Shown here: positions 25,408-33,825 of the stretch, piece after piece
How positions within the stretch are numbered: position 1 is the first letter of the stretch
How the letters are laid out: every line of letters begins with the position of its first letter
Assembly (NCBI RefSeq): GCF_009177065.1
Contig: NZ_WEZF01000003.1
Location: 186,001 to 250,000, forward strand
DNA from: Tautonia marina
Lineage (GTDB): Bacteria > Planctomycetota > Planctomycetia > Isosphaerales > Isosphaeraceae
Length of the DNA stretch: 64,000 bases
Direction: 5' to 3'
Translations under genes and position numbers: made by a program
Notes under the pieces: generated by a model
Database searches by the model: none
What the model saw: only the letters and a program-made list of their open reading frames with translations
What the model was told of the DNA's origin: nothing

Positions 25408-25980
25408 TCACTCCTCCCTCGGCTTCACCCACCAGGTTCCGAGGATGCAATTGGGCTCTCGGACGCAGATTTGGACGTGGGCCTGCGGGTTGATCCCGCT
25501 CGCATCCCAGAGCCGATCCGCCGTCGGGACGAACACCGCGCGGCAACTGTCGATCGGATCGCCCTCTTCCTCGGCCGTTTGGTACGCGAAGTTGAAGACC
25601 GCGCAGTTGAGGCGTTTCTGCCGGATGTTCGGAGGCGGCTTCTCCCCGATCTGGTCCATCGTGTCCAGGTAGCCCTCATGGAACCGCTTGAGGTCCTTCG
25701 CGAAACCAGGGTCCAGGAGATCGAGGCAATTGCCGAGCCGGATCATCGAGCCAAGCACGGCGATCTCCTCGGTCCACCCCTTGCTCCGCTTGAGTTGCTG
25801 GGCCCAGAGGAACGCCTGCTGGGGAGCATACTCCCAGAAGTAGATGCCGTGCCCGAGCCAATCGTAGTCGTTCCGGCTCGGCTCGAACTCGGCCGCTCCC
25901 CGGACGATGTCCTGGGCCACCGACCACTTCGTCCCATGATACCCGATGACGGTCCGGTGGTAGTCACTATAGCGGGGCAC
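25408..25980 (-). CDS. ADP-ribosyltransferase-like protein (about 190 aa)
   Basis: The segment VIGYHGT followed about 30 residues later by GHGIYFWE resembles the H-Y-E layout of ADP-ribosyltransferases of the PARP/diphtheria-toxin class. In that class a His sits in the first strand, a Tyr in the second and an acidic residue later; an Asp or Glu near the C-terminus could be the third. This fold assignment is pattern-based and not certain. I chose the GTG at 25980, which has an AGGAA six bases upstream and gives a natural N-terminus just before the His motif. The frame is open to 26106 but that part looks non-coding. It sits inside the interrupted type I R-M locus, opposite in strand to hsd genes, and could be a toxin or abortive-infection effector. 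Confidence 0.6.
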   Translation of the reverse strand: MPRYSDYHRTVIGYHGTKWSVAQDIVRGAAEFEPSRNDYDWLGHGIYFWEYAPQQAFLWAQQLKRSKGWTEEIAVLGSMIRLGNCLDLLDPGFAKDLKRFHEGYLDTMDQIGEKPPPNIRQKRLNCAVFNFAYQTAEEEGDPIDSCRAVFVPTADRLWDASGINPQAHVQICVREPNCILGTWWVKPREE

Positions 25981-26333
25981 GGCCGGTTCCTGGTTGGCAT
26001 GGGGTGAGACGACGAACCGTATCCACTCGATCGTCCAGGCTCCCCGCTCCGCTTGAGCAGGTTCCCGAGCCGCCCAGCCGGTCGTCCGTCGAGTCGTCAT
26101 CAGCATCCTGAGTCACCAGCCCCGAAATGACCACCCACTTCGCACCACCCTCATCGGCGACCTGAACCGCTCCCCCCGTCGCCCTCGCCGTTTTGCTTGA
26201 CCCCGAAGGACCCCGGCATGAGACTGATCCCTCCCGGTCGTAGGTGTGTCCCAATTCAGCCCGGTCGCCCGCACCATTGCGGACGACTCCCCGAGCGAAC
26301 CTGAGCCCACAGCCCCAGCGACGAAGTGATGGC
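25981..26333. other. Intergenic region between divergent genes
   Basis: This separates the minus-strand ADP-ribosyltransferase-like gene from the plus-strand GIY-YIG gene and should hold both promoters. I see no convincing gene or clear repeat. Confidence 0.4.
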
Positions 26334-27188
26334 ATGACGCGCCCGAACGCCAAGACGATCCAGATTTTCCTGCCCACCGGCGAGCCGCGCGGGCTTCGCA
26401 TCGCGGAGATGACCAACCGGATCGTCCAGGTCGTGCTCATTCCCCGCTCCGACCTCGCCCGAGCCAAGGAGCGGCCCGAATTCGGCCAGGTCGCCGCCTA
26501 CTTCCTCTTCGGCGAGTCGGAGGAGGCCGCCAAGCCCCAAGTCTACGTCGGGCAGTCCGAGGACCCCAGGTCCCGGCTCGACCGCCACAACGTCACCAAG
26601 GACTTCTGGCGCACCGCCGCCGTCTGCGTCTCCCGCACCCAGAGCTTCACCCCCGCCCACATCCGATACCTGGAGTGGTACAGCATCCAGGAGGCCCGCC
26701 GCATCGGCCGCTTCGAGGTCGTCAACGAGGTCACCCCCGGCAAGCCCTTCGTCACCGAGCCGATCGAGGCCGACCTGCTCGACGCCTTCGACACGCTCGG
26801 CATCCTCCTCTCGGCGCTGGGCTACCCGATCTTCGAGCCGATCTTCAGCCCCGTGGCCGCCCCGCTGTTCTTCTGCACCGCCCGCGAGGCCGACGGCAAG
26901 GGCGAACTCGTCGAGGACGGCTTCGTCGTCCGGGCCGGATCGACCGGACGGGCCGACATCGTCCCCTCGGCCTCCTCGACCTTCGTGGCCGCCCGCGAGA
27001 AGCTCCGGGGCGCCGGCATCCTCGTCGAGGAGGACAGCCGCATTCGCTTCACCCAGGACTATCTTTTCTCCTCGCCCAGCACGGCGGCGATGGTCGTCAT
27101 GGGCCGGACCGCCAATGGATGGGTCGAGTGGAAGGACACCGAGGGCCGTACGCTGCACGAGGTCTACCGGGTTGAGGCCCTCGGATGA
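26334..27188 (+). CDS. GIY-YIG nuclease-like protein with DUF4357-type C-terminus (284 aa)
   Basis: Residues 40-120 hold a GIY-YIG-like fold: AAYFLFGE, then QVYVGQSEDPRSRLDRHN, matching the second strand and following helix of GIY-YIG nucleases. The first strand motif is altered from the canonical Gly-Ile-Tyr. The last 60 residues (AREKLRGAGILVEE...YLFSSPSTAAMVVMGR) fit DUF4357, a small domain seen in R-M-associated proteins. I chose ATG 26334; upstream codons look random. The gene lies between hsdS and hsdM on their strand. Such proteins often travel with type I R-M systems, and a supplementary nuclease role is likely but unproven. Confidence 0.75.
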   Translation: MTRPNAKTIQIFLPTGEPRGLRIAEMTNRIVQVVLIPRSDLARAKERPEFGQVAAYFLFGESEEAAKPQVYVGQSEDPRSRLDRHNVTKDFWRTAAVCVSRTQSFTPAHIRYLEWYSIQEARRIGRFEVVNEVTPGKPFVTEPIEADLLDAFDTLGILLSALGYPIFEPIFSPVAAPLFFCTAREADGKGELVEDGFVVRAGSTGRADIVPSASSTFVAAREKLRGAGILVEEDSRIRFTQDYLFSSPSTAAMVVMGRTANGWVEWKDTEGRTLHEVYRVEALG

Positions 27189-27255
27189 CGCACGGTCCTG
27201 GTATGATGGTCCTGGCCGGGTCAGCAGGAATCTCGGGGCCGATGGGGACGATCGC

Positions 27256-27537
27256 ATGTGCACCCGATCGACGCTCGCGCATGGCGAGCGGCATCATCTG
27301 TTCGTCGACTTACTCCGATCGGGCGAGGTTTATCTGACCCTGGAGAAGTCCGACTTCGAGGCCCACCGCGATCGCGTCACCGTCGCCATCCCGCTGGATG
27401 TTTGGGAGCAGATTCGCCACGTCGAGGTCCGTGCTGACGACTGGTGGGACGATGATGACGACCCCTCCCCCGGGCAGGGCAATGGCGCCCCGAACCCCGA
27501 GCCGCCCGACCGATCTGCCGAGTCGGGTGGCCCATGA
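27256..27537 (+). CDS. Small hypothetical protein (93 aa)
   Basis: Not recognised. The first 65 residues look like a folded beta domain (HHLFVDLLRSGEVYLTLEKSDF, VTVAIPLDVWEQIRH), and the tail is acidic and Pro-rich (DDWWDDDDDPSPG). It begins 67 bp after the GIY-YIG gene on the same strand and overlaps the next small frame. It could be a regulator or inhibitor belonging to the cassette. Confidence 0.5.
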   Translation: MCTRSTLAHGERHHLFVDLLRSGEVYLTLEKSDFEAHRDRVTVAIPLDVWEQIRHVEVRADDWWDDDDDPSPGQGNGAPNPEPPDRSAESGGP

Positions 27538-27727
27538 ACAACATGCCGACGAACCGACCTTTGAACGACCCTCTACGCCCCAACACGATCCCGATCGCAA
27601 GGTCCGCGACGCGGCCATCCGGCGCATCGCCGGCTCGATGGCCGACGATCCCGAGTTCGATGCCGCAACCGAGCAGGTTCGTCGCGACCGCTTGGCCGCC
27701 CGCGACCGGGACGAGCCGTGTTCCTGA
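27527..27727 (+). CDS. Possible small helical protein (66 aa), antitoxin-like
   Basis: From a GTG at 27527 the frame gives an acidic helical peptide (RDAAIRRIAGSMADDPEFDA, then TEQVRRDRLAARDRDEP) that looks more like protein than the overlapping frame starting at 27534. It overlaps the previous gene by 11 bases. Size and character suit an antitoxin, but no toxin gene follows; a GTG at 27719 opens only a short peptide starting VFLI. Treat it as tentative. Confidence 0.35.
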   Translation: MAHEQHADEPTFERPSTPQHDPDRKVRDAAIRRIAGSMADDPEFDAATEQVRRDRLAARDRDEPCS

Positions 27728-27782
27728 TCCATCATCCCCGGATCGCCCGACGGCTCGCTTCACGCCGGAGGAGGAGGCCACG

Positions 27783-28025
27783 ATGTCCAGGACGATCCAA
27801 GGGTTGATCCAGGGCAAGACGATCGCCCTGGAGGCCGAGCCGGGACTGGCCGACGGCCAGCGCGTCGAGGTCACGATCCGGCCCCTCATCGACCCCGACG
27901 AACGAAAGCGGCGTCTCGCCGCCCTGGCCGGATCGCTGGCGTACCTGCCCGAGGAGGAGTGGGAGTCGCTCGACGCAATCGTCCACGAGCGCCAGCAGTG
28001 GTCGCACCGGGAGCGTCCCGGGTGA
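27783..28025 (+). CDS. Small antitoxin-like protein (80 aa)
   Basis: The N-terminal 40 residues (IQGLIQGKTIALEAEPGL, GQRVEVTIRPL) form a small beta domain like the AF2212/DUF104 antitoxins. The C-terminal half is helical (KRRLAALAGSLAYLPEEEWE) and could bind a toxin. It has a GGAGGAGG just upstream of the ATG, the best ribosome binding site in this cassette. The stop overlaps a GTG that opens the toxin remnant below (GTGA), the usual coupling in vapBC-type pairs. Confidence 0.6.
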   Translation: MSRTIQGLIQGKTIALEAEPGLADGQRVEVTIRPLIDPDERKRRLAALAGSLAYLPEEEWESLDAIVHERQQWSHRERPG

Positions 28026-28099
28026 GCGACCTGCTCGGCACCAACACGGACTCCGACTCCTTCGCGCCGATCGCGGCCTCGATGTCGAGGATTGGCTGA
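28022..28099 (+). pseudogene. Truncated PIN-domain (VapC-like) toxin remnant, 25 codons
   Basis: From the GTG overlapping the antitoxin stop, the peptide begins SDLLGTNTDSDSF. PIN toxins begin with a similar LLDTNxxSD, in which the Asp is catalytic. Here it is Gly, and the frame ends after 25 residues, just before hsdM. This is a suggestive but short match. Confidence 0.4.
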
Positions 28100-28124
28100 C
28101 CCCCTGATCCCCCAGAACGACGCC

Positions 28125-29621
28125 ATGAGCACCGACGCCCAGCAGATCGTCTCCAAGCTCTGGAACTATTGCAACGTCCTCCGCGACGATGGCCTGTCCT
28201 ATGGCGACTACGTCGAGCAGTTGACGTTCCTGTTGTTCCTCAAGATGGCCCACGAGCAGACGCAGCCGCCCTGGCGCAAACCCTCGATCATCCCCGATGG
28301 CTTCGACTGGCCAAGCCTGCTCGCCCGCGACGGCGACGACCTGGAGACGCACTATCGCCATGTGCTGGAGACGCTGCCGAAGCAAGGCGGGATGCTACGG
28401 GTCATCTTCCAGAAGGCCCAGAACAAGATTCAGGACCCGGCCAAGCTCCGACGCCTGATCGTCGACCTGATCGACAAGCAGCAATGGCGGATGATCGACG
28501 CCGACGTGAAGGGAGATGCTTACGAGGGCCTGCTGGAGAAAAACGCCCAGGACACCAAGGGCGGAGCCGGCCAGTACTTCACCCCCCGTCCGCTCATCCA
28601 GGCGATCGTCGAGGTCATGCGTCCCCAGCCCGGCGAGACGATTTGTGACCCCGCCTGCGGCACCGGCGGCTTCCTGCTGGCTGCCCACGACTTCATCGCC
28701 CAGCACAATCCGAGCCTCGACCGCGACCAGAAGCGGCACCTGAAATTAGAGGCGCTGCGAGGCATCGAGATCGTCGACGGCGTCACCCGCCTCTGCGCCA
28801 TGAACCTGCTCCTGCACGGTGTCGGCCCCGACGCCGATGAGGCGACCCCGCCCGTCTCGACCGACGACAGCCTTCGCTCCGACCCCGGCGATCGCTTCGA
28901 CCTGATCCTCACCAACCCGCCGTTCGGCAAGAAGTCGAGCTACCTCTACGTCAACGAGGAGGGCGAGCAGGACCGCCAGGCGATGACGATCGTCCGCGAC
29001 GACTTCTACGCCACGACCAGCAACAAGCAGTTGAATTTCCTCCAGCACGTGAAAACCCTGCTCAAGGTTCCCGGCCGGGCAGCCGTCGTCGTGCCCGACA
29101 ACGTCCTGTTCGAGGGTGGCGCCGGCGAGTCGATCCGGCGACGGCTGCTCCAGGAGTGCGACGTTCACACGATCCTCCGCCTGCCCACGGGCATCTTCTA
29201 CGCCCAGGGCGTGAAGGCCAACGTCCTCTTCTTCGACCGGAAGCCGGCCAGCCCGAATCCCTGGACCCAGACCGTCTGGGTTTACGATCTGCGGACGAAC
29301 ATCCACTTCACGCTCAAGACGAACCGCCTGAAGCGGTCGGACCTTGACGACTTCGTCGCCTGCTACCATCCCGAGAATCGCCACGAACGCCGACCCACCT
29401 GGACCGAGTCGACCCCTGAGGGTCGCTGGCGGCCGTACACCTACGAGGAGTTACTCAAGCGCGACAAGGTGAGCCTCGATCTGTTCTGGCTCCGTGATGA
29501 ATCGCTTGAAGACTCTGCCGGCCTTGAAGACCCGGACGTGATCGCCTCGGAGATCGTCGAGGACCTCCGCGCCGCCCTGGCCGAGTTCGAGGCGATCCAG
29601 GAGCAATTGACCGACTCTTGA
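28125..29621 (+). CDS. hsdM: Type I DNA methyltransferase, M subunit
   Basis: HsdM methylates adenine within the target recognised by HsdS. The N-terminal helical domain (QQIVSKLWNYCNVLRDDGLSY) is followed by the Rossmann methyltransferase. It has the SAM motif DPACGTGGFLLAAHDF (about residue 176) and the catalytic motif TNPPFGKKSS (about 263-272). At 498 residues it is of usual size. I chose ATG 28125 over a TTG at 28092 that overlaps the toxin remnant. It lies about 3.9 kb downstream of hsdS, separated by the accessory cassette. That split is unusual, since M and S are normally adjacent. Confidence 0.92.
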   Translation: MSTDAQQIVSKLWNYCNVLRDDGLSYGDYVEQLTFLLFLKMAHEQTQPPWRKPSIIPDGFDWPSLLARDGDDLETHYRHVLETLPKQGGMLRVIFQKAQNKIQDPAKLRRLIVDLIDKQQWRMIDADVKGDAYEGLLEKNAQDTKGGAGQYFTPRPLIQAIVEVMRPQPGETICDPACGTGGFLLAAHDFIAQHNPSLDRDQKRHLKLEALRGIEIVDGVTRLCAMNLLLHGVGPDADEATPPVSTDDSLRSDPGDRFDLILTNPPFGKKSSYLYVNEEGEQDRQAMTIVRDDFYATTSNKQLNFLQHVKTLLKVPGRAAVVVPDNVLFEGGAGESIRRRLLQECDVHTILRLPTGIFYAQGVKANVLFFDRKPASPNPWTQTVWVYDLRTNIHFTLKTNRLKRSDLDDFVACYHPENRHERRPTWTESTPEGRWRPYTYEELLKRDKVSLDLFWLRDESLEDSAGLEDPDVIASEIVEDLRAALAEFEAIQEQLTDS

Positions 29622-30164
29622 TGATCGGCCACGCGGGGATTCATTGGGTGATCTCGGCCGACTCGATGACGCTCATGGGGTTTCCAGTTCCCCGATCGGA
29701 TTCTCTCCAAGGCGCACACCACCATCGCCAGGATGAACACTGCCGCGAATGCCCACCCTCACGAGCGAGACCAGTAGAAACTCAGGTCCGGCCGCAGGCC
29801 CGGCTTCTCGTTCAGGGCCGCTAGGAGACCTTGGAACGGGCGTTCGCCGGACTTGTCGATCATCTTGCTGGTGAGCCGATTTGAACGCACCACGAGCCTT
29901 GAAGGCTGTCTGGCGCGGGCCGGCCCGTTTCGTTCAAAGCGGCCCGAAGGGGTCGCGTTGGGCCCGGCCGCAGGGCGGGATCGGGGGGTGATCGCCCCCT
30001 CGAAAGACCCCGTCCTGGCTGACAAATAGGGTGTCGCCGAGATTGCCCGGCTCCGGTCACTGGAGAATGCTGGCAACGGGACGGCCCAGACCCATGACGA
30101 AATGGGTAGACGCTATGTGTCGCGGTGGGCTGGGTCCGCAAGGCGTTGGGCTGACGTGACAGGC
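29622..30164. other. Gap after hsdM, no supported gene
   Basis: Short frames only. A minus-strand stretch near 29770-29860 could encode a peptide with SGERPFQGLLAALNEKPGL, which looks protein-like but has no start or partner. It may be the tail of a lost gene. No terminator with a T-tract is clear. Confidence 0.35.
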
Positions 30165-30827
30165 TCAGGTGTCGGGGATGGCCATGAACGGCCCACCAGC
30201 CCCCAACTGGACCTCGATCCGATGACGGATGTACTCGTCGGGATGCGACCGGGCGACATCGACCGCCAGGGGGATGAGAGGACTCAATTCGGCGGGGTAG
30301 GCGTCCGCTTCCAGGCGCAGCATCGGGATGATTCGTCGGCGAACTTCCAGGTCCGGGTACGCGACAAACTCGCGGAGCATCTGGCAATCGAACCGCTGCC
30401 GCAAGTCGCCCAGGTCTTCGTTCCGGGGGTTGCCCGCCCAAACCGCCCAGTACATGGCGCTGGCCGCCCCGGCTTTCTCGGCATTGGACCCGGACTCCAG
30501 GTACCCCAGCAACGTCAGGATGACCCGACGTGCCCCGAGGGACCGCACGCAAGGTTCGATGAAAACTCGGTTGAGGCTCGGGTTCCGCTCCAGCACGGCG
30601 GCACGGAGCATCGGGTCGAAAAGCCGCTTCGGGACCGGCTGGAACTTAAACACCAACGCGACGAACACCTTCCGGTCCGGGTCCGCAAGCCCCTCTCCGA
30701 GCCACCGCCAATCATCCGGCGAGTTCTGGGCGACACGCTTCCGCGCCGCCTGCATCTGCCAGTGAGCATCCTGGCCCGGCTTACAGCGGGCGTCCGACCA
30801 CAGGCGGTAATGCTCGTCCCAGGTCAT
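30165..30827 (-). CDS. HEAT-like helical repeat protein, hypothetical (220 aa)
   Basis: The sequence is entirely helical, in pairs such as RRVILTLLGYLESGSNAEKA and LEVRRRIIPMLRLEADAY, as in HEAT or armadillo-type repeats that serve as protein-binding scaffolds. A Trp-rich N-terminus (TWDEHYRLW, DDWRWLGEGL) has no match I know. It stands alone on the minus strand between hsdM and the recombinase remnant. Its function is unknown. Confidence 0.65.
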   Translation of the reverse strand: MTWDEHYRLWSDARCKPGQDAHWQMQAARKRVAQNSPDDWRWLGEGLADPDRKVFVALVFKFQPVPKRLFDPMLRAAVLERNPSLNRVFIEPCVRSLGARRVILTLLGYLESGSNAEKAGAASAMYWAVWAGNPRNEDLGDLRQRFDCQMLREFVAYPDLEVRRRIIPMLRLEADAYPAELSPLIPLAVDVARSHPDEYIRHRIEVQLGAGGPFMAIPDT

Positions 30828-31079
30828 CGTGTCGAGCGATCCCCCGCCGCCTGACGCCCAAGCCCGGCGGACCGGCCCGCCGCGCGATCGTCATGATAGC
30901 AGGCCAGCCGCCGCTGCGGTCCGCCCTGCCGGATGAGGTAGCCCATCTGGCACGGTCGCCGTGGCCAGGCGGCAACGTCCGCCCCTGGCCGCTGTCCGGG
31001 ATCGGCGGGGCGGGGGTAGCGTTTCGTGGGACGACCGTCCCACCAGATTCAACAGGGCCTCAGGGCCAGTCTCATGGTG

Positions 31080-31700
31080 AGATTGGCCCGGACCCTGGAT
31101 AGCGCCAAGGCCAACAGGGCGAAGCTCCTGAGGGCCTACCGTGAGATCGAGAGCGGCAAGCGGTCCGACCGGACCGAACAGTCCAAATCCATTGTCCACG
31201 CCACGCGGTCCAGTGCCCGGTTGGTTATCGCCATCCTCGACCGGCTGGCCCGCAACCTTTACGTCCTCTCCGGGCTGATGGAGTCGGGCGTGGACTTCGT
31301 CACCTGCGGCAACCGGCACGCGAACCGGCTGACCATTCACATCCTCGCCGCCGTGGCCGAGGACGAGGCCCTGCGAATCAGCGAGCGGACGTGGGCTGCC
31401 CTGGCGGCATTCAAGGCCCGTGGCCGGCCTCTGAGGGCCGCCCGGTCCGATGGCCGGCGGGTGAACCGGGAGGCGGCCCAGTGGAGCCGGGAGCGAGACG
31501 AGCGGGGCCGCCGGGAGAACGCCGACGCGGCCTTAGCCAATCTGACGCCGATGCTGGCCGATTTACGGGCCGAGGGCCGTTCCTTGCAAGGAGATCGCCG
31601 ACCGACTGAACGCCGAGGGCCACCACACCCTCCGAGCGGCGGTCTGGAACACAAGGCCCAGGTCAAGCGCGTGCTGGATCGCCTAGAAGGCCGATGGCGA
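31080..31700 (+). pseudogene. Serine recombinase (resolvase family) pseudogene
   Basis: The segment LVIAILDRLARNLYVLSGLM followed by SGVDFVTC, then HILAAVAEDEALRISERTWA, is the resolvase domain of a large serine recombinase, the part after the catalytic Ser. The N-terminus with that Ser is missing or unrecognisable: only YREIESGKRSDR precedes it. Near 31590 the frame shifts: EIADRLNAEGHHTLRAAVWN continues in another frame and then returns to the original frame (QVKRVLDRL). With the N-terminus lost and two frameshifts it cannot be active. It may have mobilised part of the island. Confidence 0.75.
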
Positions 31701-31752
31701 CCTTCGACAGGCCATGAAGCAGATCGCCAGGAGCAGCAGACTGATCGGCGAA

Positions 31753-31986
31753 CTACTTCGAAAAGCAGAACGTGACGCCGAACCCCATCACCGTCGCCGC
31801 CATCAGGCGGAAGACGAGAGGTTTTAAGATGTCGGGCGGCTGGTACGGCTGGCCAGCAAAGATGTCGTGGTATGGCAACACGAACAGAGCGACGAACGTT
31901 GACGCAATCATGCACACGACGTAGAACGCGGTTCGTGCAGGCGTGCTTGGGCCATCTGCGCTGGACTTGGACACGGAACCTGACAT
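31753..31986 (-). CDS. Small two-helix membrane protein (77 aa)
   Basis: From ATG 31986, with AGGAG eight bases upstream, the protein has a polar N-terminus and two hydrophobic segments (TAFYVVCMIASTFVALFVLP and LVFRLMAATVMGFGVTFC) separated by a Pro/Tyr-rich loop (GQPYQPPDILKP). I do not recognise a family. Its end overlaps the recombinase remnant. Its AT content is higher than its neighbours, fitting recent arrival. Confidence 0.55.
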   Translation of the reverse strand: MSGSVSKSSADGPSTPARTAFYVVCMIASTFVALFVLPYHDIFAGQPYQPPDILKPLVFRLMAATVMGFGVTFCFSK

Positions 31987-32562
31987 CGGTGACACTCCTG
32001 GAGAGATGAAAAGAACAACCACCGCCTACCATTGGACCGGGCCTGGAGACTGAAGAATCCTAGTTCACATCGGAGGCGTCAGAACTGTCACCAACACCAC
32101 TCCGACCGGCATTAAAATGGACGGGCTAGAGACCATCACGCGCATGCAGTTGCCCATAGCTAAGACGATCACCCTCACGACGAGCCGTACCGAGGCCGAC
32201 CGGAACGCAATCCCCCAGGACCTATGGCCCGAGCCGGCCGGCCTCCTGCTGGGTCGCCTGGACCGAAGACGGCCGCCGCATCGCCGATGCCGACGACTTC
32301 GTGGCGGTCCGGGCGGCGGCGCGGCGGGCCGGCGTTACTCAGCCCATCTGCGGATGGCTTCCGTCGATCGACCAGGTCCGCACCATTGGCGGCTCATGAG
32401 GTTCGCCGAAGTCGCCCCCCCGAAATCTGGGGCAAATGTGGGGCAACGTCGGCTCCGCATCGCCGACGCATCGCCGACACATTATCGACTTGATTTCGCC
32501 GTAAACCACGGTACCATAAGGGTTGCAGGCACAAAATCGACGCAAACCCGCCTCATTGGCGG
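31987..32562. other. Right end of the island, mostly non-coding
   Basis: Apart from the frameshifted remnant, I see only a tandem CGCATCGCCGA pair near 32456-32480 and a small hairpin CCGCC/GGCGG just before the tRNA fragment. These are the sort of short repeats found beside attachment sites, but this is not proof. Confidence 0.35.
32117..32399 (+). pseudogene. Frameshifted remnant of a small protein
   Basis: The first part in one frame (TLTTSRTEADRNAIPQDLWP) and the second in another (WVAWTEDGRRIADADDF, RAAARRAGVTQPICGWLP) both look like protein and join near 32240. I do not know the family. It could be a planctomycete small protein broken by a single frameshift, in the decayed right end of the island. 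Confidence 0.35.
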
Positions 32563-32631
32563 TGCCGACGCGCTAGGTTCAGGTCCTAGTCCGGTTCACC
32601 CCGGGTGGAGGTTCGAGTCCTCTCTTCGGCA
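32563..32631 (+). tRNA. tRNA-Leu(CAG) 3' portion, 5' end missing (likely attachment-site scar)
   Basis: The anticodon stem-loop CTAGG-TTCAGGT-CCTAG (anticodon CAG), a class II variable arm, the T arm GGAGG-TTCGAGT-CCTCT and the 3' acceptor strand CTTCGGC plus A are all present. The matching 5' acceptor strand GCCGAAG is absent, and the upstream sequence does not rebuild a normal D arm. A terminator follows about 60 bp downstream. A tRNA cut in this way usually marks integration of a mobile element into the 3' half of the gene. Confidence 0.7.
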
Positions 32632-32687
32632 CTCAACCCTGCAATGGGTTAAGACGTTTGAAACCGCCGGTCTGGCGGGTGTTAAGG

Positions 32688-32755
32688 AAGCTGGGTTTTC
32701 CGAGAGTGCCTCAGACGGCGCAGTTCTTTCGGAACACCCAGCTTTCTTTTTTTCT
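32688..32755 (+). terminator. Rho-independent terminator after the tRNA-Leu fragment
   Basis: AAGCTGGGT (32688-32696) pairs perfectly with ACCCAGCTT (32736-32744), with some pairing inside the 39-nt loop. A run of mostly T (TTCTTTTTTTC) follows. It suits the plus-strand tRNA; the minus-strand urease genes end about 125 bp further right. Confidence 0.75.
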
Positions 32756-32880
32756 TGTCGAGCGTTCCCGAGATCGAAGAGGCCTCCGGCCGAACCTCGG
32801 AGGTTCTGTTCACCGTGGTCTGTTGGCCTGTCCCGTTTCGCTGAGTGATTCCGGAAAAGACCACTGAACTCGGGGAGAGT

Positions 32881-33825
32881 TCATTCTTCGGTCGCGGAAC
32901 GGGTGCGTAACGCTCCGGGAGATGACTGCTTCCTCTGGGCAGGTGTCGAGAACCAGTGGTTGTTGGCCAGGCCGCTGGATCGGAGCAACCAGGGAGGGGA
33001 GTCGGGACCGCCTAACCACTGGGCGGCCAGTTGCAAAGCGGTTCGAACCAGTGCCTCGGTGACGACGGTCGGGTGGCCGCACCATCGGATGCAGGTCCCC
33101 CCGGCATCGAGGGGGAAGATGGCCTGCCGCAGCCCCGGGGGCGGCGCGGGGAGTGCCTCCGGCAACGGTCCCGACGCGTAGAGACTGCCCGAGGCGAGTT
33201 CTCCGCCGAAGTACCAATCGACTTCCGAGGGGGACCAGGGTCCATCCCAACGGAAGCGATCGCGGTAGAGGAGTCGGCCGGATCGCCGGACCTCGAAGTC
33301 CTGGACGATCCGATCGAAGACGAATCGCTCCGACGCTGCCCCCCGTTCGTATCGGCCGGCCAGCCAGATGTCTCCCCAGATGACCCGGCCGGTCGGGGAA
33401 AGCTCAACCCGACCGCGCTGGAAGAATCGGCTCCCCCGATAGGGAATCGTCGGACCGGGAAGGACGACCAGCAGGGCGTCGTCCTCGACCTCGACGGCCC
33501 ACTGCTGGGAGCTAAAGCTCGCGCCGGCGGGATGAATCCGGGATGCGGACTGACCCGTCACGACGGCACGGGTGCCAGCTCGGGCGACGAGTTCCAGCAG
33601 GTGACCGTCCCCATCCAGCAACCCCGCCGTAAGGTTGATGAGATAGAGAAGGGCCGCCGGCTCATCGTCGAGATCGAAGGGGGGCATGAGCCTGACGGGA
33701 ATCTGCTGGTAGCAGCGGCCCAGGCGTGTTCGGCCCCGGTCGTTGATCAGTTCGATCCGAGCGCCTCCGACGCGAGCGGCAGGGTGGCCAACGGGTTCGA
33801 TCCCGTGGAACTCGGGGGGAGTCAG
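32881..33825 (-). CDS. ureD: Urease accessory protein UreD (UreH)
   Basis: UreD binds apo-urease and, with UreF and UreG, helps deliver nickel. The segment [20 protein letters not shown] followed by [14 protein letters not shown] is the UreD hallmark; [12 protein letters not shown] follows. The start is uncertain. No ATG, GTG or TTG lies in frame at the expected place near the end of ureG. The nearest candidate is a CTG at 33825 overlapping the ureG stop. The frame runs back to 34026, but that part shadows ureG, and the next ATG would cut into the conserved core. It is the last gene of the urease operon. Confidence 0.85.
   Translation of the reverse strand: MTPPEFHGIEPVGHPAARVGGARIELINDRGRTRLGRCYQQIPVRLMPPFDLDDEPAALLYLINLTAGLLDGDGHLLELVARAGTRAVVTGQSASRIHPAGASFSSQQWAVEVEDDALLVVLPGPTIPYRGSRFFQRGRVELSPTGRVIWGDIWLAGRYERGAASERFVFDRIVQDFEVRRSGRLLYRDRFRWDGPWSPSEVDWYFGGELASGSLYASGPLPEALPAPPPGLRQAIFPLDAGGTCIRWCGHPTVVTEALVRTALQLAAQWLGGPDSPPWLLRSSGLANNHWFSTPAQRKQSSPGALRTRSATEE

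Noticed and set aside
24644-25672. 342-codon plus-strand frame after the small acidic gene
   Set aside because: It runs antisense through the ParD pseudogene and the small basic gene and has random-looking, Pro/Ser/Arg-rich sequence.
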